From contig ML978125.1 in assembly GCA_010015805.1 (NCBI GenBank), positions 1,178,001 to 1,242,000 of the forward strand: 64,000 nt of DNA, in the 5' to 3' direction. This document shows positions 23,888 to 38,607 of this stretch, in pieces. Position 1 is the first letter of the stretch. Every line of letters begins with the position of its first letter. The notes under the pieces are model-generated. The model saw only the letters and a list, made by a program, of their open reading frames with translations, searched no databases and was not told the origin of the DNA. The translations under genes were made by a program, and so were the position numbers. This stretch comes from Rhizodiscina lignyota. Its lineage: Eukaryota; Ascomycota; Dothideomycetes; Aulographales; Rhizodiscinaceae.

Positions 23888-24867
23888 GCTTGAAGTTGAA
23901 CATCTTCGAGAGGAACATCGACTCGCTAGTCTAGACCGCAGGCAAGCGATGTTAGTGTAGGTCTTCATGATGACCGTCTCGTCGAGATGTGGGACACCTC
24001 CTTGGTGGTCTGGATGTACTTCTTCACGCAGACTATCACCAAGGACGCGAATACTCCCCCACAGGCTCATCTTGTTGTCATAGGCCCTGCTCGATATGGT
24101 CGAGGTGCTCTTGAAGTTCAACGGGCTAGTTAGTGATCGAGAATACGGTCGGGTTCGGGGTCCTGTTCATGTACGACGTCTGCTCTCTGGCACTACTAGC
24201 GGATGAGATAGATGTCGCTTCTGCCTCTGCTGACGGTGCTGAACGACTCCGTGTCGCCACTGGTCGAACCGGGAGCTCTGGGCCTCGTGATGGGGGAGGT
24301 GGTGCGCATCATCGTACGGCTGTGAGCTTCACCTCCAGGTAATGAAAGAGTCGACTAACGCCCGGCACTGCGTGAACGTGCTTACGAGCGCGACAAAATA
24401 GTTGAGTGTTATGAAGCAAGACTCGCTCGAGGAGACGGAGTAGCGAGGGTTAGATATTAAGGAGGAGAGACTCGAATCATCGATTTAACGGCTGCTACGA
24501 GGTGTTGCTCGAAGTGTCGAAATCGTTCGTAGCGAGGGATAGTCTTAGCTTCACCTCCAGGTAATGAAAGAGTCGACTAACGCCCGGCACTGCGTGAACG
24601 TGCTCACGAGCGCGACAAAATAGTTGAGTCTTATGAAGTTTGAACGTATTCAGCAAAGGCGAGGTTTCCTCTTTAACACCAGCGAGAGCATCTCTAAAAG
24701 ATTAATAAATTTTATACCAGAGTTCGTTCATCTAAAACATACATCTTCAGCATGGATAACTTATCTTAACTATCGAGGATATCCATCCTCATAGTTCTAT
24801 GGATTGCAACCACCACTCAACTATTTTGGCACCGTGTGAAGGGCTATCAGGCTATCCCATCGCCGGG
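23888..24867. mobile_element. Decayed repeat element flanked by 18-bp direct repeats
   Basis: The 18-bp sequence CTAATATCGGAGCTTTCA occurs at 23870-23887 and again at 24868-24885, bracketing about 980 bp. The 3' portion (from about 24420) is homologous to 30205-30440, sharing GAGGTGTTGCTCG-AGTGTCGAAATCG (interrupted) and ending in CTATCCCATCGCCGGGCT in both. Inside, a 92-bp segment is repeated directly (24325-24416 and 24547-24638). No intact protein is visible. The flanking repeat looks like a long target duplication. The class is unknown; a degenerate retroelement is one option. Confidence 0.55.
24325..24638. repeat. 92-bp direct repeat pair
   Basis: The segment starting AGCTTCACCTCCAGGTAATG is present at 24325-24416 and 24547-24638 with very few differences (for example CTTACGAG versus CTCACGAG). 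Both copies contain AACGCCCGGCACTGCGTGAA and CGCGACAAAATAGTTGAG. A third, more divergent copy starts near 30370 in the other repeat block. Confidence 0.85.
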
Positions 24868-25077
24868 CTAATATCGGAGCTTTCAAAGCTTGCTCGGCTA
24901 TTTTAGGGAAGGCGCCTGAGAGCTTGGCGTTTTCGCCCGGAAACTGTTTCTTCTGCTCCTCAAACACCACACAAGCTCTTCCTTCATCACCACCTCCCTC
25001 GCTCTTCTCTCTCTTCATTTGCATCGATCGCAATTGGTAGCAGAGCTACTCACTACAGCTTCTGGACCACCGCAACA

Positions 25078-28971
<3,894 letters not shown>

Positions 28972-29411
28972 ACACTGGTTAAATAGGCCGGGTGGGGTGT
29001 GCAACTGATTCTTCTTTGTTTCCTTTGCGAGGAGGTTGTCCAAAAAGTAGATGGCGGATGGGGAGGAGAGAGCGCTCTCTTGTACTGATCTGAAGAGGGT
29101 GGATGTAAAATAGCAATGGATATACCTCTTCCTTAGCCCCTCCTCCGCCTGTACTCGATGTGCTCTCGCATACTGAAGACTGCCAAATGAAACAGGTGAA
29201 GGCGGGGACGTCAAGACAATGTATTTAAGTTCACAGGCTTACTAGAATCTCCTTTGTGCTCTCCTACCGGCTTCTATCATGCGCATATCGCTCAATGGCT
29301 TCGCTACTGGAGTGCCTTTGAAAACTTACACTGGAGCCGAGTTACAGACGTATTAAGTACGAAGGAATGTTTCCAGCAAAGTGAATCAGGCCTTGAGAAT
29401 AGGTTAATTAA

Positions 29412-30440
29412 TCCAGCTTGAAGTTGTTTTTATTGTTTATAGAGAGGAGATAGAGGGCCTCGCAGCCGCCTCTGTTAAATCAACATCAATGTGTACGTAA
29501 ATAATAGCGCCCTTAAGAGCACAAGTGGGTGACCAAAAAGTTGAGTCGTGACTGTAATATATCGAAGCGTGAAGATGTATATACTCCTCCGTTAATATAG
29601 ATTATATACTACTTTAGAGAAATGCTATCTGGTATATATTAGATCGAGCTTTCAGAGATGCTCTCGCTTGTGCTGAAGAATTAAACTTGCCCTCGCTTGG
29701 AGTACTAGGGCTCTGAGGCGACAACTACTACAAGAGCCGCCGGATATACTCCCTCTCGCTCCTGCTCTCGAGTACTTGTAACCCACGTATAAGCTACTTC
29801 CCTAATTCAATGTTTCGGACGGTAGACATATATGGTACCTAATCGTGCTATTTGTCAGGAGGTGATCAGTGCGCCTTAGCGCTCCCCTGTATATAAGCGA
29901 GCACCTTGAGCTTCCTTCCTTCAATCAATCAACTCACATTGATCATTCGTGCTCTATTACTATTTGATAAGGAAGACCTTAGTTACAGAGAGATAGACGG
30001 CCGAAGCCACAGACGGCCGAAGCCACAGACGGCCGAAGCAAACGGCTGAAGCCATAGGTAACCGAAGCCATAGACGGCCGAAGCTATAGCGATAGACCCT
30101 AAGGCCTAGATAGTATATGATTTATCGTACGCGTATTCGCGCTCAGTGTAGGCTTACTATTTACATGCGATAGGTACTAGCTATCGCGACTTTTGAGATA
30201 GTAGAGATAGTATGGCTCGCTCGAGGAGATAGAGTAGCGAGGATTCGATATCGACTTAAGGAGGAGAGGCTAGAATCGGATCGGTCCGACGGCTGCTACG
30301 CTACACAGCACACGGCGGTGAGGAGGTGTTGCTCGGAGTGTCGAAATCGTTCGTTCGTAGGGATAGTCTTAGCTTCACCTCTAATAAAAGAGGCTACTAA
30401 CGCCCGGCACCGCGTGAAGGTGCTATCCCATCGCCGGGCT
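29412..30440. mobile_element. Decayed LTR-like repeat block with 39-bp flanking repeats
   Basis: A 39-bp sequence beginning CCAG and containing GCCTTGAGAATAGGTT occurs at 29373-29411 and 30441-30479 (34 of 39 identical). The block between includes a TATATAAG box near 29890 followed by CTTCCTTCAATCAATCAAC, resembling an LTR promoter. It also has a 16-bp tandem array (29996-30086) and a 3' part homologous to 24420-24867, ending in CTATCCCATCGCCGGGCT. The sequence is AT-rich in its first half. No protein is readable. It may be a degenerate retroelement; the class is uncertain. Confidence 0.5.
29996..30086. repeat. 16-bp tandem repeat
   Basis: The unit GACGGCCGAAGCCACA is repeated about five to six times with changes (CATAG and AAACGGCTGAAG variants). 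It lies inside the LTR-like block, just after its TATA-like segment. Confidence 0.8.
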
Positions 30441-30607
30441 CCAGGAAAATGAACCACGCCTTGAGAATAGGTTTATTAAAAGTGCTTCGGCCTTCATTAT
30501 CAAGCTCGCAACATATGATATGTTGAGTGTCGGACTATGGAGTATACCTGGAATGATCGCAGTAACTTCTCCTCCGCAACGCCCAATAATTACTCGTATC
30601 TCCTAGC

Positions 30608-31747
30608 CTAAAACTTGTATGCTTTAGCATGATCAAGTGACCATATCTTCGACTTCGTTTCTCTCTCCACCATCTCCGTAGCCGCCGTCGTGATCGTCCG
30701 CTTCGGCTCGAAAGGCATCTCATCATGCAGACACCACACCATCGTCTTCGGCTCGCCAATCCAGCGTACGATGTTCGTCCCACATTGTGCAGCGGATCCA
30801 TCAAACGGCCGTCCATTGATATTTCCACGACCCGCGATCCCCATGATCGCGATATCAGGCTGCGGCTGGATCTCCTTGAAGACGCCCTCATACCCGCCGA
30901 GCAGTGAGTTCCAGAACAGCGTCTTGTCGCCGAGCAGGAAGTTGAATGCGAGCTGGCCGCCGTCGAAATGCGAGTACTTGTTCTTGTCGGTGTCGCGCAG
31001 GAACTCTATGATCGGCTTCATGTTTGGAGGGACCTTGGCGAGATCCTCGGGGGACATCTTCTGCGCTCCGTCAACGAACATATGTTTCATGATCTTCGTG
31101 ATGTCCAGCGTGCATGCGTATGGTGAGCCAGCCCCATGGTACTCGGTCGCTGTGTCGATGAACTCGGGGTGCACGCCTGGTTCTCCGGGCATGAGACAAT
31201 GGAGACTTGGCCAGACGTGAACGGAGGCTGCAGCTTTCGAGACATCCGGTTCTGGCGGGCCAAACTTCCCCTGTTCGCTGCGCTTCGCTTCTTCGCGATC
31301 GGCTTTGGTGAAGAGGGGAATTCGCTCGCCGCCTGCGACGGGGACGAGCTGCTCCTCTGGGACTCCGGCGGCTTTCATGACATTGATGGCCTCGCCGTTC
31401 GAAATGACGATAGCACCGGTCCTCTTCGCCATACGATCAGATCCCGGAAGGCTAGAATAAATTAGCTGCCGAGCTTGAAATGCAAAGCCTCTTAAGACTC
31501 ACTGATCAAAATGCGCATGACTGATGAAGATGTAGTCGCACTCGGTTACGTCGTCAATTGATAGGAAGCTCGGGACTGAGGAAGGCCGTTCTAGCCAAGT
31601 GTCGAGGAAGATGATAATGCCATTGGTTTTCAATCGAAAAGTTGAGGCGCCTGTCTATTGTAAGATGGAGCTCATTTGAAGGAAGCTGTGACTTTGGTAC
31701 TCACCGAACCACTCAATGGTGGAAGTACCCTCATTGTTACCATTCAT
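30608..31747 (-). CDS. Metallo-beta-lactamase-fold hydrolase (UlaG-like)
   Basis: Three exons (31747-31705, 31650-31503, 31451-30608) give 344 aa. The start MNGNNEGTSTIEWFGASTFR leads to LKTNGIIIFLDTW and the metal motif ISHAHFDHLPGSDRMA (HxHxDH), which is visible only after splicing. Later blocks are GSPYACTLDI, FDGGQLAFNFLL, DIAIMGIAGRGNINGRPFDG and CLHDEMPFEP, where His and Asp residues can complete a two-metal site. The family hydrolyses varied substrates, so the reaction here is not known. It resembles fungal L-ascorbate-lactonase-like entries. It is the first gene of the accessory stretch between 30 and 39 kb. Confidence 0.8.
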
Positions 31748-32809
31748 AATTGCACTTTTCCAAGATGACTTCAAGTAGATTGATTGATACTTGAATCAAA
31801 CTCAAACTGTTGAACATCTCCACTGCAGATCTCTGCGGACTCGTGGCCATTTTATTTTCTTTTGACATCGGGCCTCGCGCCTGCTTAAACCGACAATTGC
31901 TGCATACGGCAGTGTAATACTCGCCGACACAGGGCAGCATGTTACTCGGATTGCACATGACTGACTGAAGGCCGAATTCTTTCTTGGCCACAAACTGATT
32001 GGAGAGAGAGTTGGCAGCCCGAAGTATCCAGTTGGGATGATGAACCCTGTCAGATATGATGTCGAGTGGCGCCCCGTCTGTAGCACATCTGCCATATATA
32101 ACTACCGAAGTAGCTGGCAAGAGGCATCTCTCGTTTTCTGCTACTTAAGGCTCAGCTGGGGGGTCTTCTGTGTAATTTCAACAATATTCAGAATGTAGAA
32201 TGCATTGTGGTAGTGAAATCACCCCCGAACGTCAGTGCAGGATGAGCGGCCTGAGTGCGTAAGTCACTAAAAGCCCTTAGCGACTTGGAGTTCAACGCAG
32301 AAGGCTGGAGTCGTAAGTTAGATTTCTATCTCGTAAAGGCTTTGTTTACCTTACACAGCCCTATGTGCGAATGTCTGACTTGAACATCATGGGGGTGTTG
32401 ACTACGGCGTTGGGACCTAATCATTATGGGAATATTTGCCGTTCAAAAGTCACTCTTCGGAAGTCTATACAAGAAGGAGCAAATTCGAAAGAGAATAAAA
32501 CAAAACTGTGCTCTTCTGCCTCGGTCCCTTACCATCTCTCTCAGCCATTCAGCCTCGCACACTTCTCCATCGGGAACTTCCTCGCGTACCAAAGGACCTT
32601 AACATCCTGTATTGCCACCAATTTTCTTCTCCTTGCCGGTAGTTAGAGTTGTGATACTGATGTATTTAAGGTGCGCTTTGATGAGTTCATGAGGCTCACG
32701 GGCCTTTTTGCAGCTAAGCGTGAGAAGATTTCTATATACCGAATGAAATTTGTTGGACCTCTCGAGTCTCCAGGAACCCTTGCATCTTTCCAGCAAATTT
32801 ACTGCGTCC
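31748..32809. other. Intergenic, nothing seen
   Basis: About 1 kb between two minus-strand genes. It should contain the promoter of the metallo-beta-lactamase-fold gene. Open frames at 31737-32120 and 32365-32646 have no recognisable pattern. Confidence 0.4.
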
Positions 32810-34838
32810 CTAGATTGAGCCGTTCATAGTTGTCGCGTCTGACACATTTCCATTTCCGTTCATGGCCTTCCCATAGATGGCTTTGATCGGGAACTTCCTT
32901 GTATAGGCACGCAACGGTGTACCTAGTAGCGCAGCCTTAATTTGAAGTGCAATGAACCGAGAGTAATATCTCATGATGCCTAGACTCCCACCATGAAGGT
33001 AGAGCGCCGGATCTGCGCATTGATATTAGCTCGCTCGAACGCTGAATAGAGTGGAAGCTTGGCTTACGTCCACAAGGCCGGTAACTGCCTCTCAATTCAC
33101 CCTCTTCATCAACGCCCCAGAAGTCATCGATTGCATCTGCAACTTCGGCACCAAGAAGCTCGCGTACAACTTTCCGCAGATTGCCTTCGAAACCCGTGGC
33201 GAAGACAACGACGTCGGCTGGAAGCACATCGTCGTTGTCGAACTGCAATCCTGACTCGGTAAATCGTGTCGCCAATGCATCTGATTTCATCTTGATCTGC
33301 TCAACAAAAGAGTTGTTAGTAGCGCGCACAGTGCTGGGGGACGGTTTGTATAAAATAAGTGCGTGGTACCAGGCCCTGTGAAATCATCGCACTTGCTCCC
33401 ACATCCAGATAATGCTTTCCAGAGCGTTCATAGAGATGATGGATGATATCGCCATATCTCTCTAGTTTGAATCCGGCTCGCTCGAGCGCGTCAAATCTCT
33501 CAGGCTCTTGCTCAGCCTGGGAATTTACTCCAACAAGGGCCATGAGCCTGGTTATGGGGAATGCTGTTGACAATGACAACATGTCGGCCAGTTCGGTCGA
33601 GAATGAGGGATTATATGTGCCTATGGAAGTCAGTATGCATTGATCAAGCTCGCTCAAACCGACTGCTGTGACAACTTACGCTCTTGTATGCGACTGTAGT
33701 ATTCGTATGGCATAACGTACGTTCTGGATCGTTGTACCATAGTGACAGAAGCAAGCCTAGCTTCGACCATATCTTTCGCAACGTCATGACCTGTATTGGC
33801 CGATCCAATGACTATCCCACGTTTTCCCTCCCACACTGACGCATCATAATAGTCAACCGAATGCATCATCGCCCCTTTGAAGCTCTCCATATTTGCAATG
33901 GATGGATATACGGGAATCTGGCACCCAGATCCAACAGCGAGGACAAGGTAAGAACATCGGATAGTGTCTCTATGGCCCTTTCGCTCGTATTCCAAAGTCC
34001 AGAGAGCGTCTTTCGCATCCCAAGAGCCCGACATGAGCTTTGTGCTCATCCACACGTTGACAGCGTATTTCGAAACCCAATCTTGATAGCCTCTAGCTAA
34101 TTCATCCTTTGTGAGAAGCTCCTGGTAGCGATCTTGGGGGTATGTTCGATCAAATGGTAAGTGGGAGTATTCTCTAATCGTGTGCAGTCTTGTAGACTTG
34201 TAACGAAGTTTCCAGGAGTCTCCAACCTCCTTATTCTTGTCAAATACGACACAAGACACTCCTAGTGCTTTCAACCGGCCAGCAACGCTTAGACCTGAAT
34301 GCCCGGCACCAATGACTACGCAGTCAAAATGGCCCGTCTCAAGGGAGCCCTCGGCTTGGTTGGATGCTGTATCTGGTTCAAGCATGTCGACATTGCCATG
34401 ACCCCCTTTCAATTGACCTAGTATTGTGCGGAGACTCCATATCTTCCAGATACCGTCTGGTCCAGGAGTCAGACAGATGATTCCATCGCAAGACGAGGCC
34501 GGAGTTGCCGTAATTTCGAATGTAAACATGCATTGCAACCATGAGGCACCTTTGGGAAGTCTGACAACCTGAGCTGAATCTGCGTTAATTTCAAATGCAC
34601 GTGCGGCCGCCAGTTTACAGGTTTCGTGCCATGCGGTTAATATCGAAGGAGCGGAGAAAAACGTGCGAGCTGTTCCGGTGAGCGCGAAGACGTCTCTCCA
34701 AGTAGCGTCCTCGGAGAAATCATCCTCAGACAGATTGTTTAAGCGTGGGCCAAATGAAGAAGCTGCTTGTTTGGCGTCTATACTTTGGTCGATTAGAGCT
34801 GTAGGAAGCGAGCATGGGAGACTCGCTAATCGAGACAT
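32810..34838 (-). CDS. Flavin-containing monooxygenase
   Basis: Four exons (34838-33680, 33620-33370, 33296-33068, 33012-32810) give 613 aa. A roughly 170-residue N-terminal extension resembling an NTF2-like domain (WRDVFALTGTARTFFSAP) precedes the FAD site VVIGAGHSGLSVAGRLKALG. The second nucleotide site GIVIGSANTGHDVAKDM should bind NADPH. VVFATGFEGNLRKVV fits the class B FMO ATG motif. The end GGSLGIMRYYSRFIALQIKA is shared with many fungal FMO-like proteins. Substrate is unknown; fungal relatives act on amines, sulfur compounds or ketones. Neighbours are a hydrolase and broken peptidase, so a metabolic role is possible. Confidence 0.88.
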
Positions 34839-35708
34839 AAGGCCTGGCCAAGGGAGAGAGGCCCAACGCTCAACGAGATAGGACTTTGGACGAATGAAAG
34901 TATGAAGAAGAATACTTGCAGAGACTTGATTCAGATCAGCCGATATAGACCACCAACTTCCGCGTTTATCGCACGGTTCAATCGATCTCTCGAGTTCATG
35001 CGAGGATCAACTCCGCACTTCGGCATTTAGAGGACGGTACACAACTCATCCATCTCCATTTGGGGGCAACCGGACAGTTTCATAGCTCTAATTGCTGTTG
35101 CAGAAGAGGAGATGCTTCGATTGCGTATGCAGAGCATAGCCATACTCTTTATCAAGTTGGTAAAGCAGAAGAGAACAAGCCCGAGTCAGGAGTCTATGTA
35201 CCGGTACCCACCCACATCGGCTCCACAGCTCGTATGAGTCTAACCACCTCACCGGGTTTATATCGGCGTTGACGCGACCTCCTGCGCCACCTGCGTCGCA
35301 CTGTCCTAACCGCTCACGGAATAATACGAGGTCCCAAAGCACACCCACAACATGGGCACTTCCAAGCTTTGAACCTTTCCAGCCCACTTGCACACAACGT
35401 GCGCCATGCTGCCACGGACGACGTTCACGGTGCTCCGTGGCAGTGGCATACGACAGGTCTTCTCTTCTCAAGCACCGCTACGATATACAACAGCCCTGCC
35501 AAGCAACTCCACGACGAGAGGCGCAATTAGTTCCGCGACATATTATTGGCTATGTCGCCAATGCTAACTTGTAGCTCAAGTGAAGAGGTAGAATAGTGAT
35601 GGTATAAGTATAAGTCTCATCGAGCTTCACATCAACAGCTTGCGAATTCGTTCATACAATCACTACTCTCTCAATCCGGTCCCATTCCATTTCCTTCCCT
35701 TCATCAAA
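34839..35708. promoter_or_regulatory. Intergenic, divergent promoters
   Basis: The interval between the monooxygenase (minus) and the broken peptidase (plus) holds their upstream regions. A minus-strand open frame at 35088-35471 has no recognisable pattern. Nothing else is seen. Confidence 0.4.
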
Positions 35709-37168
35709 ATGCGTTCTTCGCGAATCTGGGCCTTAGCGCTAAGCGCACCGTCCCTTGCAGCTTCACTTCCCTACTCCGGTTCAGAATCTCTCCGGCCGAC
35801 GATAAGATGGTCCAATTGCTCGGGCCTCAGTCTTCCTACCTTGAAGGGCCTTGATTGTGGAGAATTGTCCATGCCTATCGATTATGAAACCCCCCATGGC
35901 AATACAATCACATTGGTCATGGCACGCGTCAAGGCACGGGGGAGGAAGCTCGGAAGTTTGGTATACAATCCCGGAGGCCCTGGCCAGGCGGCCACCGAAT
36001 TCATTGTCGGAGCTGCATCGGGCGCTCAAGTCTACTCTTCGGAACTTCTTGAACATTACGACATCGTGGGTCTTGATCCTCGTGGAACTGGTTTTAGCCA
36101 TCCTGTTATGTGCGATCCAGACATTTGGAATGAGCGCGTTTCACTATTTCCAAAGACGACCACAGAGTTTCAGGAACTGGTCGAACACAACCGAGTGGTT
36201 GGGGACAGCTGTGCCAAATTGACGGGCCCACTGATCAATCACCTCGACACAATCCATGTCGTCAAAGACTTAGAGCTCGTTCGATAGGCACTCAACGATG
36301 GAAAGATCAACTTCCTTGGACAATCATATGGATCGTAGATCGGCTACACATACGCTGAATTGTATCCCGAGAATGTCAACCACATAGTTGGAGACGGCAT
36401 ACTTGATCATGGCCAATCTGAGGCAACGACGTTAAATGGAGAAGCTGAGGATGCTTACGAGCGGACCTTGGACCAGTTCTTTGAATGGTGCAAGTCTAAC
36501 TCCACTTGTTTCCAGCACAAGGAGAATCCGGCCGCGATCTTCGATGCTATCGTCAAGCAAGCAAATTCTAAGCCGATACCAGCTCCAGGATGCTCATCCA
36601 AAGGCGATGGCGCATGTCGTGTGGATGTCACTGGAGAAGAGATCCGATTTAATGCACAAGGTTTCCTTGGAGCTGTCGACGAGTCGCTTTTCTTTCCTGG
36701 CTGGCTGGCCCTGTCTGAAGCAATTGCACTGGCAGCGAAGGGCAACGCGACTTTGCTTTCCACACATCTTGCAACATCAAAGACCTCTACGCAGTTCCCA
36801 GGCATGGCGATCGGTTGTCAGGATTGGTCGCACAACTCCAAGTCCGTGTCGGATATCATCCTCAAGGATCCTATCTCTACCAGACGGCTTGTATCGGATG
36901 GCCAGCACCAAACACCAACCCGCAGGGTCCTGTGAGGAAGTCGGTCATGAAAGCCCCGAAGATGTTGTTGGTAAACTCACTTTACGATCCAGAGAATTCT
37001 TATGTCTGGGCGAACAGCGTCAGAAATCAGGTTCCGAACTCGGTACTACTCACACGGAACGGAGGTGGCCACACAAGTTACCAGCTATGGGGAAAGACGT
37101 CTGAGCTGATGGACAGATTTTTGATTACGGGAGAGCTGCCCAAAGATGGCACGATCGTCGACTCGTAA
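35709..37168 (+). pseudogene. Broken secreted TAP-like peptidase (alpha/beta hydrolase)
   Basis: The reading frame from 35709 begins with a signal peptide (MRSSRIWALALSAPSLAAS) and proceeds through WSNCSGLSLPTLKGLDCGEL, LVYNPGGPGQAATEF, YDIVGLDPRGTGFSHPV and, around the nucleophile, FLGQSYGS, all typical of tripeptidyl-aminopeptidase-like hydrolases. Two in-frame TAG codons (36285-36287 and 36336-36338) interrupt it, the second just after GQSYGS. At about 36850-36880 the match shifts to another frame (YLYQTACIGWPAPN, LLVNSLYDPENSY, GGGHTSYQLWGK), so a deletion or insertion is also present. The TAG at 36336 sits where relatives have glutamine, as expected from C-to-T change. A non-functional copy is the simplest reading. 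Confidence 0.85.
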
Positions 37169-37474
37169 TCTGATCTCAACGATCGTGCCTTTGTTGCGTG
37201 GCGTTGGTTAGTGTCATGGATTGAGTTGCTTTACAATTATTTTCCAAATTGCAGTATGATTCACATTGAGCAGAGGAGTATTTGGCTTACACCAATGACG
37301 GCTTAAGTGCCTGTTGTTATCCGGAGATACCCTGCTGGTTGGCTCAACGGTGTTTCTGGATCTGACTGATTTCGTGTATGAATACAGGAGCAATGGGACT
37401 TGGAATCTGTCTATTAATATTGCTACTTGGTGATATATGTTACCTTGATTGCAATCGCAGCTTGTTGTGACACT

Positions 37475-38607
37475 TAATTCTCCGCCGCCGCGCCTGGAAG
37501 TGTTACCTTATTCTCTAACCACGACAGATCCACAGCAGGAACCGAGCCTGCGATTGGCTTGAAGAACTCCAGTAAACGTTTCGATACCCAGTTAGGATTT
37601 TCATCCGCTGGGCTTACGTTAGTAAGGGTTCTTTCCAGGCATGGCTGCAAAGAAACTTACCAATCCAATGTCCGGCTTTTGGGACGACATCGTAAGTCAC
37701 CTTTGTTCCAACCGAACCCCAAATTTGCTGCATCAGAGACACTGGGGAGATACTGGCCTCACCACCTAACACGAGCATCGGCATTGCAAGCGGTTTGCTT
37801 CTTAGCGTCTGGTTGAAGAACTTGTTGTCCGCGGCGACCGTATATGTCGCGAACGGCCCCATCATCGCGCGCAGGAACCCAGGTTTGGAGATGCTGTTTG
37901 TATATCGGTTCAGAATGTCATCCGGAATCGCCTCGTTGCCGGAGTACGACGTGTGGAAGAAGTACCAGCTCAGCATCTGCTTCTCCCGGTCGCGGATGAA
38001 GTATTCCGCTGCGTCTGGTATGGCGAAGAAAGCAAGCTGCCAGTTTTGGTAGAGGTCCCAGGTTGGCTGCGGTACCCAGAACTGCTCGTAGCCGAAGCCC
38101 GGAAGGCCATACTCGGAGAATCCGACGGCGCGGACGAGGTTGCGATTTTGAGCGGAGAGGGCGGCGGCGAAACCAGCTCCTTTGTCGTGTGAGAATACTA
38201 GCGTCTGGTTGATGCGTAGAAAGTCCAGGACGCCTTTCAAGTCGGACGCAATAGCTTCAGATGTATACACATTGTTGGCAGGGATCGACGAGTCTCCCAT
38301 TCCTCTGTTGTCTGGTGCTATTACTGTATAGTGTTGCGCGAGGACTGGGCCCATTAGGCGCCAACTCAACTATGGTCGTGAGCTAATAGCCAGTGCAATA
38401 GAGACGAAGTGGAACGCTTACGCTATGTTCGGGATTGCCATGAATTAGTAGCAGTGGAGGGCCACTACCAGCATATCGAAAGTGAATGCTCACATCCTGG
38501 AGCTGAACGCGTCCGTGCGCCCAGTCATCAAAGGGGAGAAGCGAAGAAAGACAGCATTGAATATGGAACAGAGATAAAATTAGGAAATTCAGTTGAAAAT
38601 TCCTCAT
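37475..38607 (-). CDS. Secreted epoxide-hydrolase-like alpha/beta hydrolase
   Basis: Three exons (38607-38422, 38369-37661, 37607 to about 37475) encode about 342 aa. An N-terminal hydrophobic signal (NFLILSLFHIQCCLSSLL) is followed by VQLQDVSIHFRYAGSGPPLL and LIHGNPEHS, the HGxP oxyanion region. The nucleophile is probably Asp in FSHDKGAGFAAAL, the elbow of epoxide hydrolases and dehalogenases. The histidine is in PKAGHWI, before the final exon starting ADENPNWVSKRLLEFF. The usual acid-bearing GExD motif reads GGEAS, so the third catalytic residue is unclear. The last base of the stop is uncertain by one. A longer upstream frame exists, but the signal peptide supports this start. Confidence 0.78.

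Larger units (their letters stand above)
23547..25077. other. Intergenic with decayed repeat
   Basis: No gene is supported between the Mpo1-like gene and ATP1. Most of it is a roughly 980-bp repeat-like insert (23888-24867), listed separately. The last 190 bp should hold the ATP1 promoter and 5' UTR. Confidence 0.5.
28972..30607. other. Intergenic with decayed repeat block
   Basis: No gene is supported between ATP1 and the metallo-beta-lactamase-fold gene. The first 400 bp hold the ATP1 3' region. The rest is mostly the AT-rich repeat block at 29412-30440, listed separately. Confidence 0.5.

Noticed and set aside
23885-24121. 78-aa minus-strand frame in the repeat block, possibly transposon protein
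   Set aside because: No identifiable transposase, integrase, gag or reverse-transcriptase motif.
29355-29380. TACGAAGGAATGTTTCC similar to a MITE end
   Set aside because: Short match without interior or second end.
31737-32120. 127-aa minus-strand frame upstream of the metallo-beta-lactamase-fold gene
   Set aside because: Overlaps the first exon in another frame; no domain pattern.
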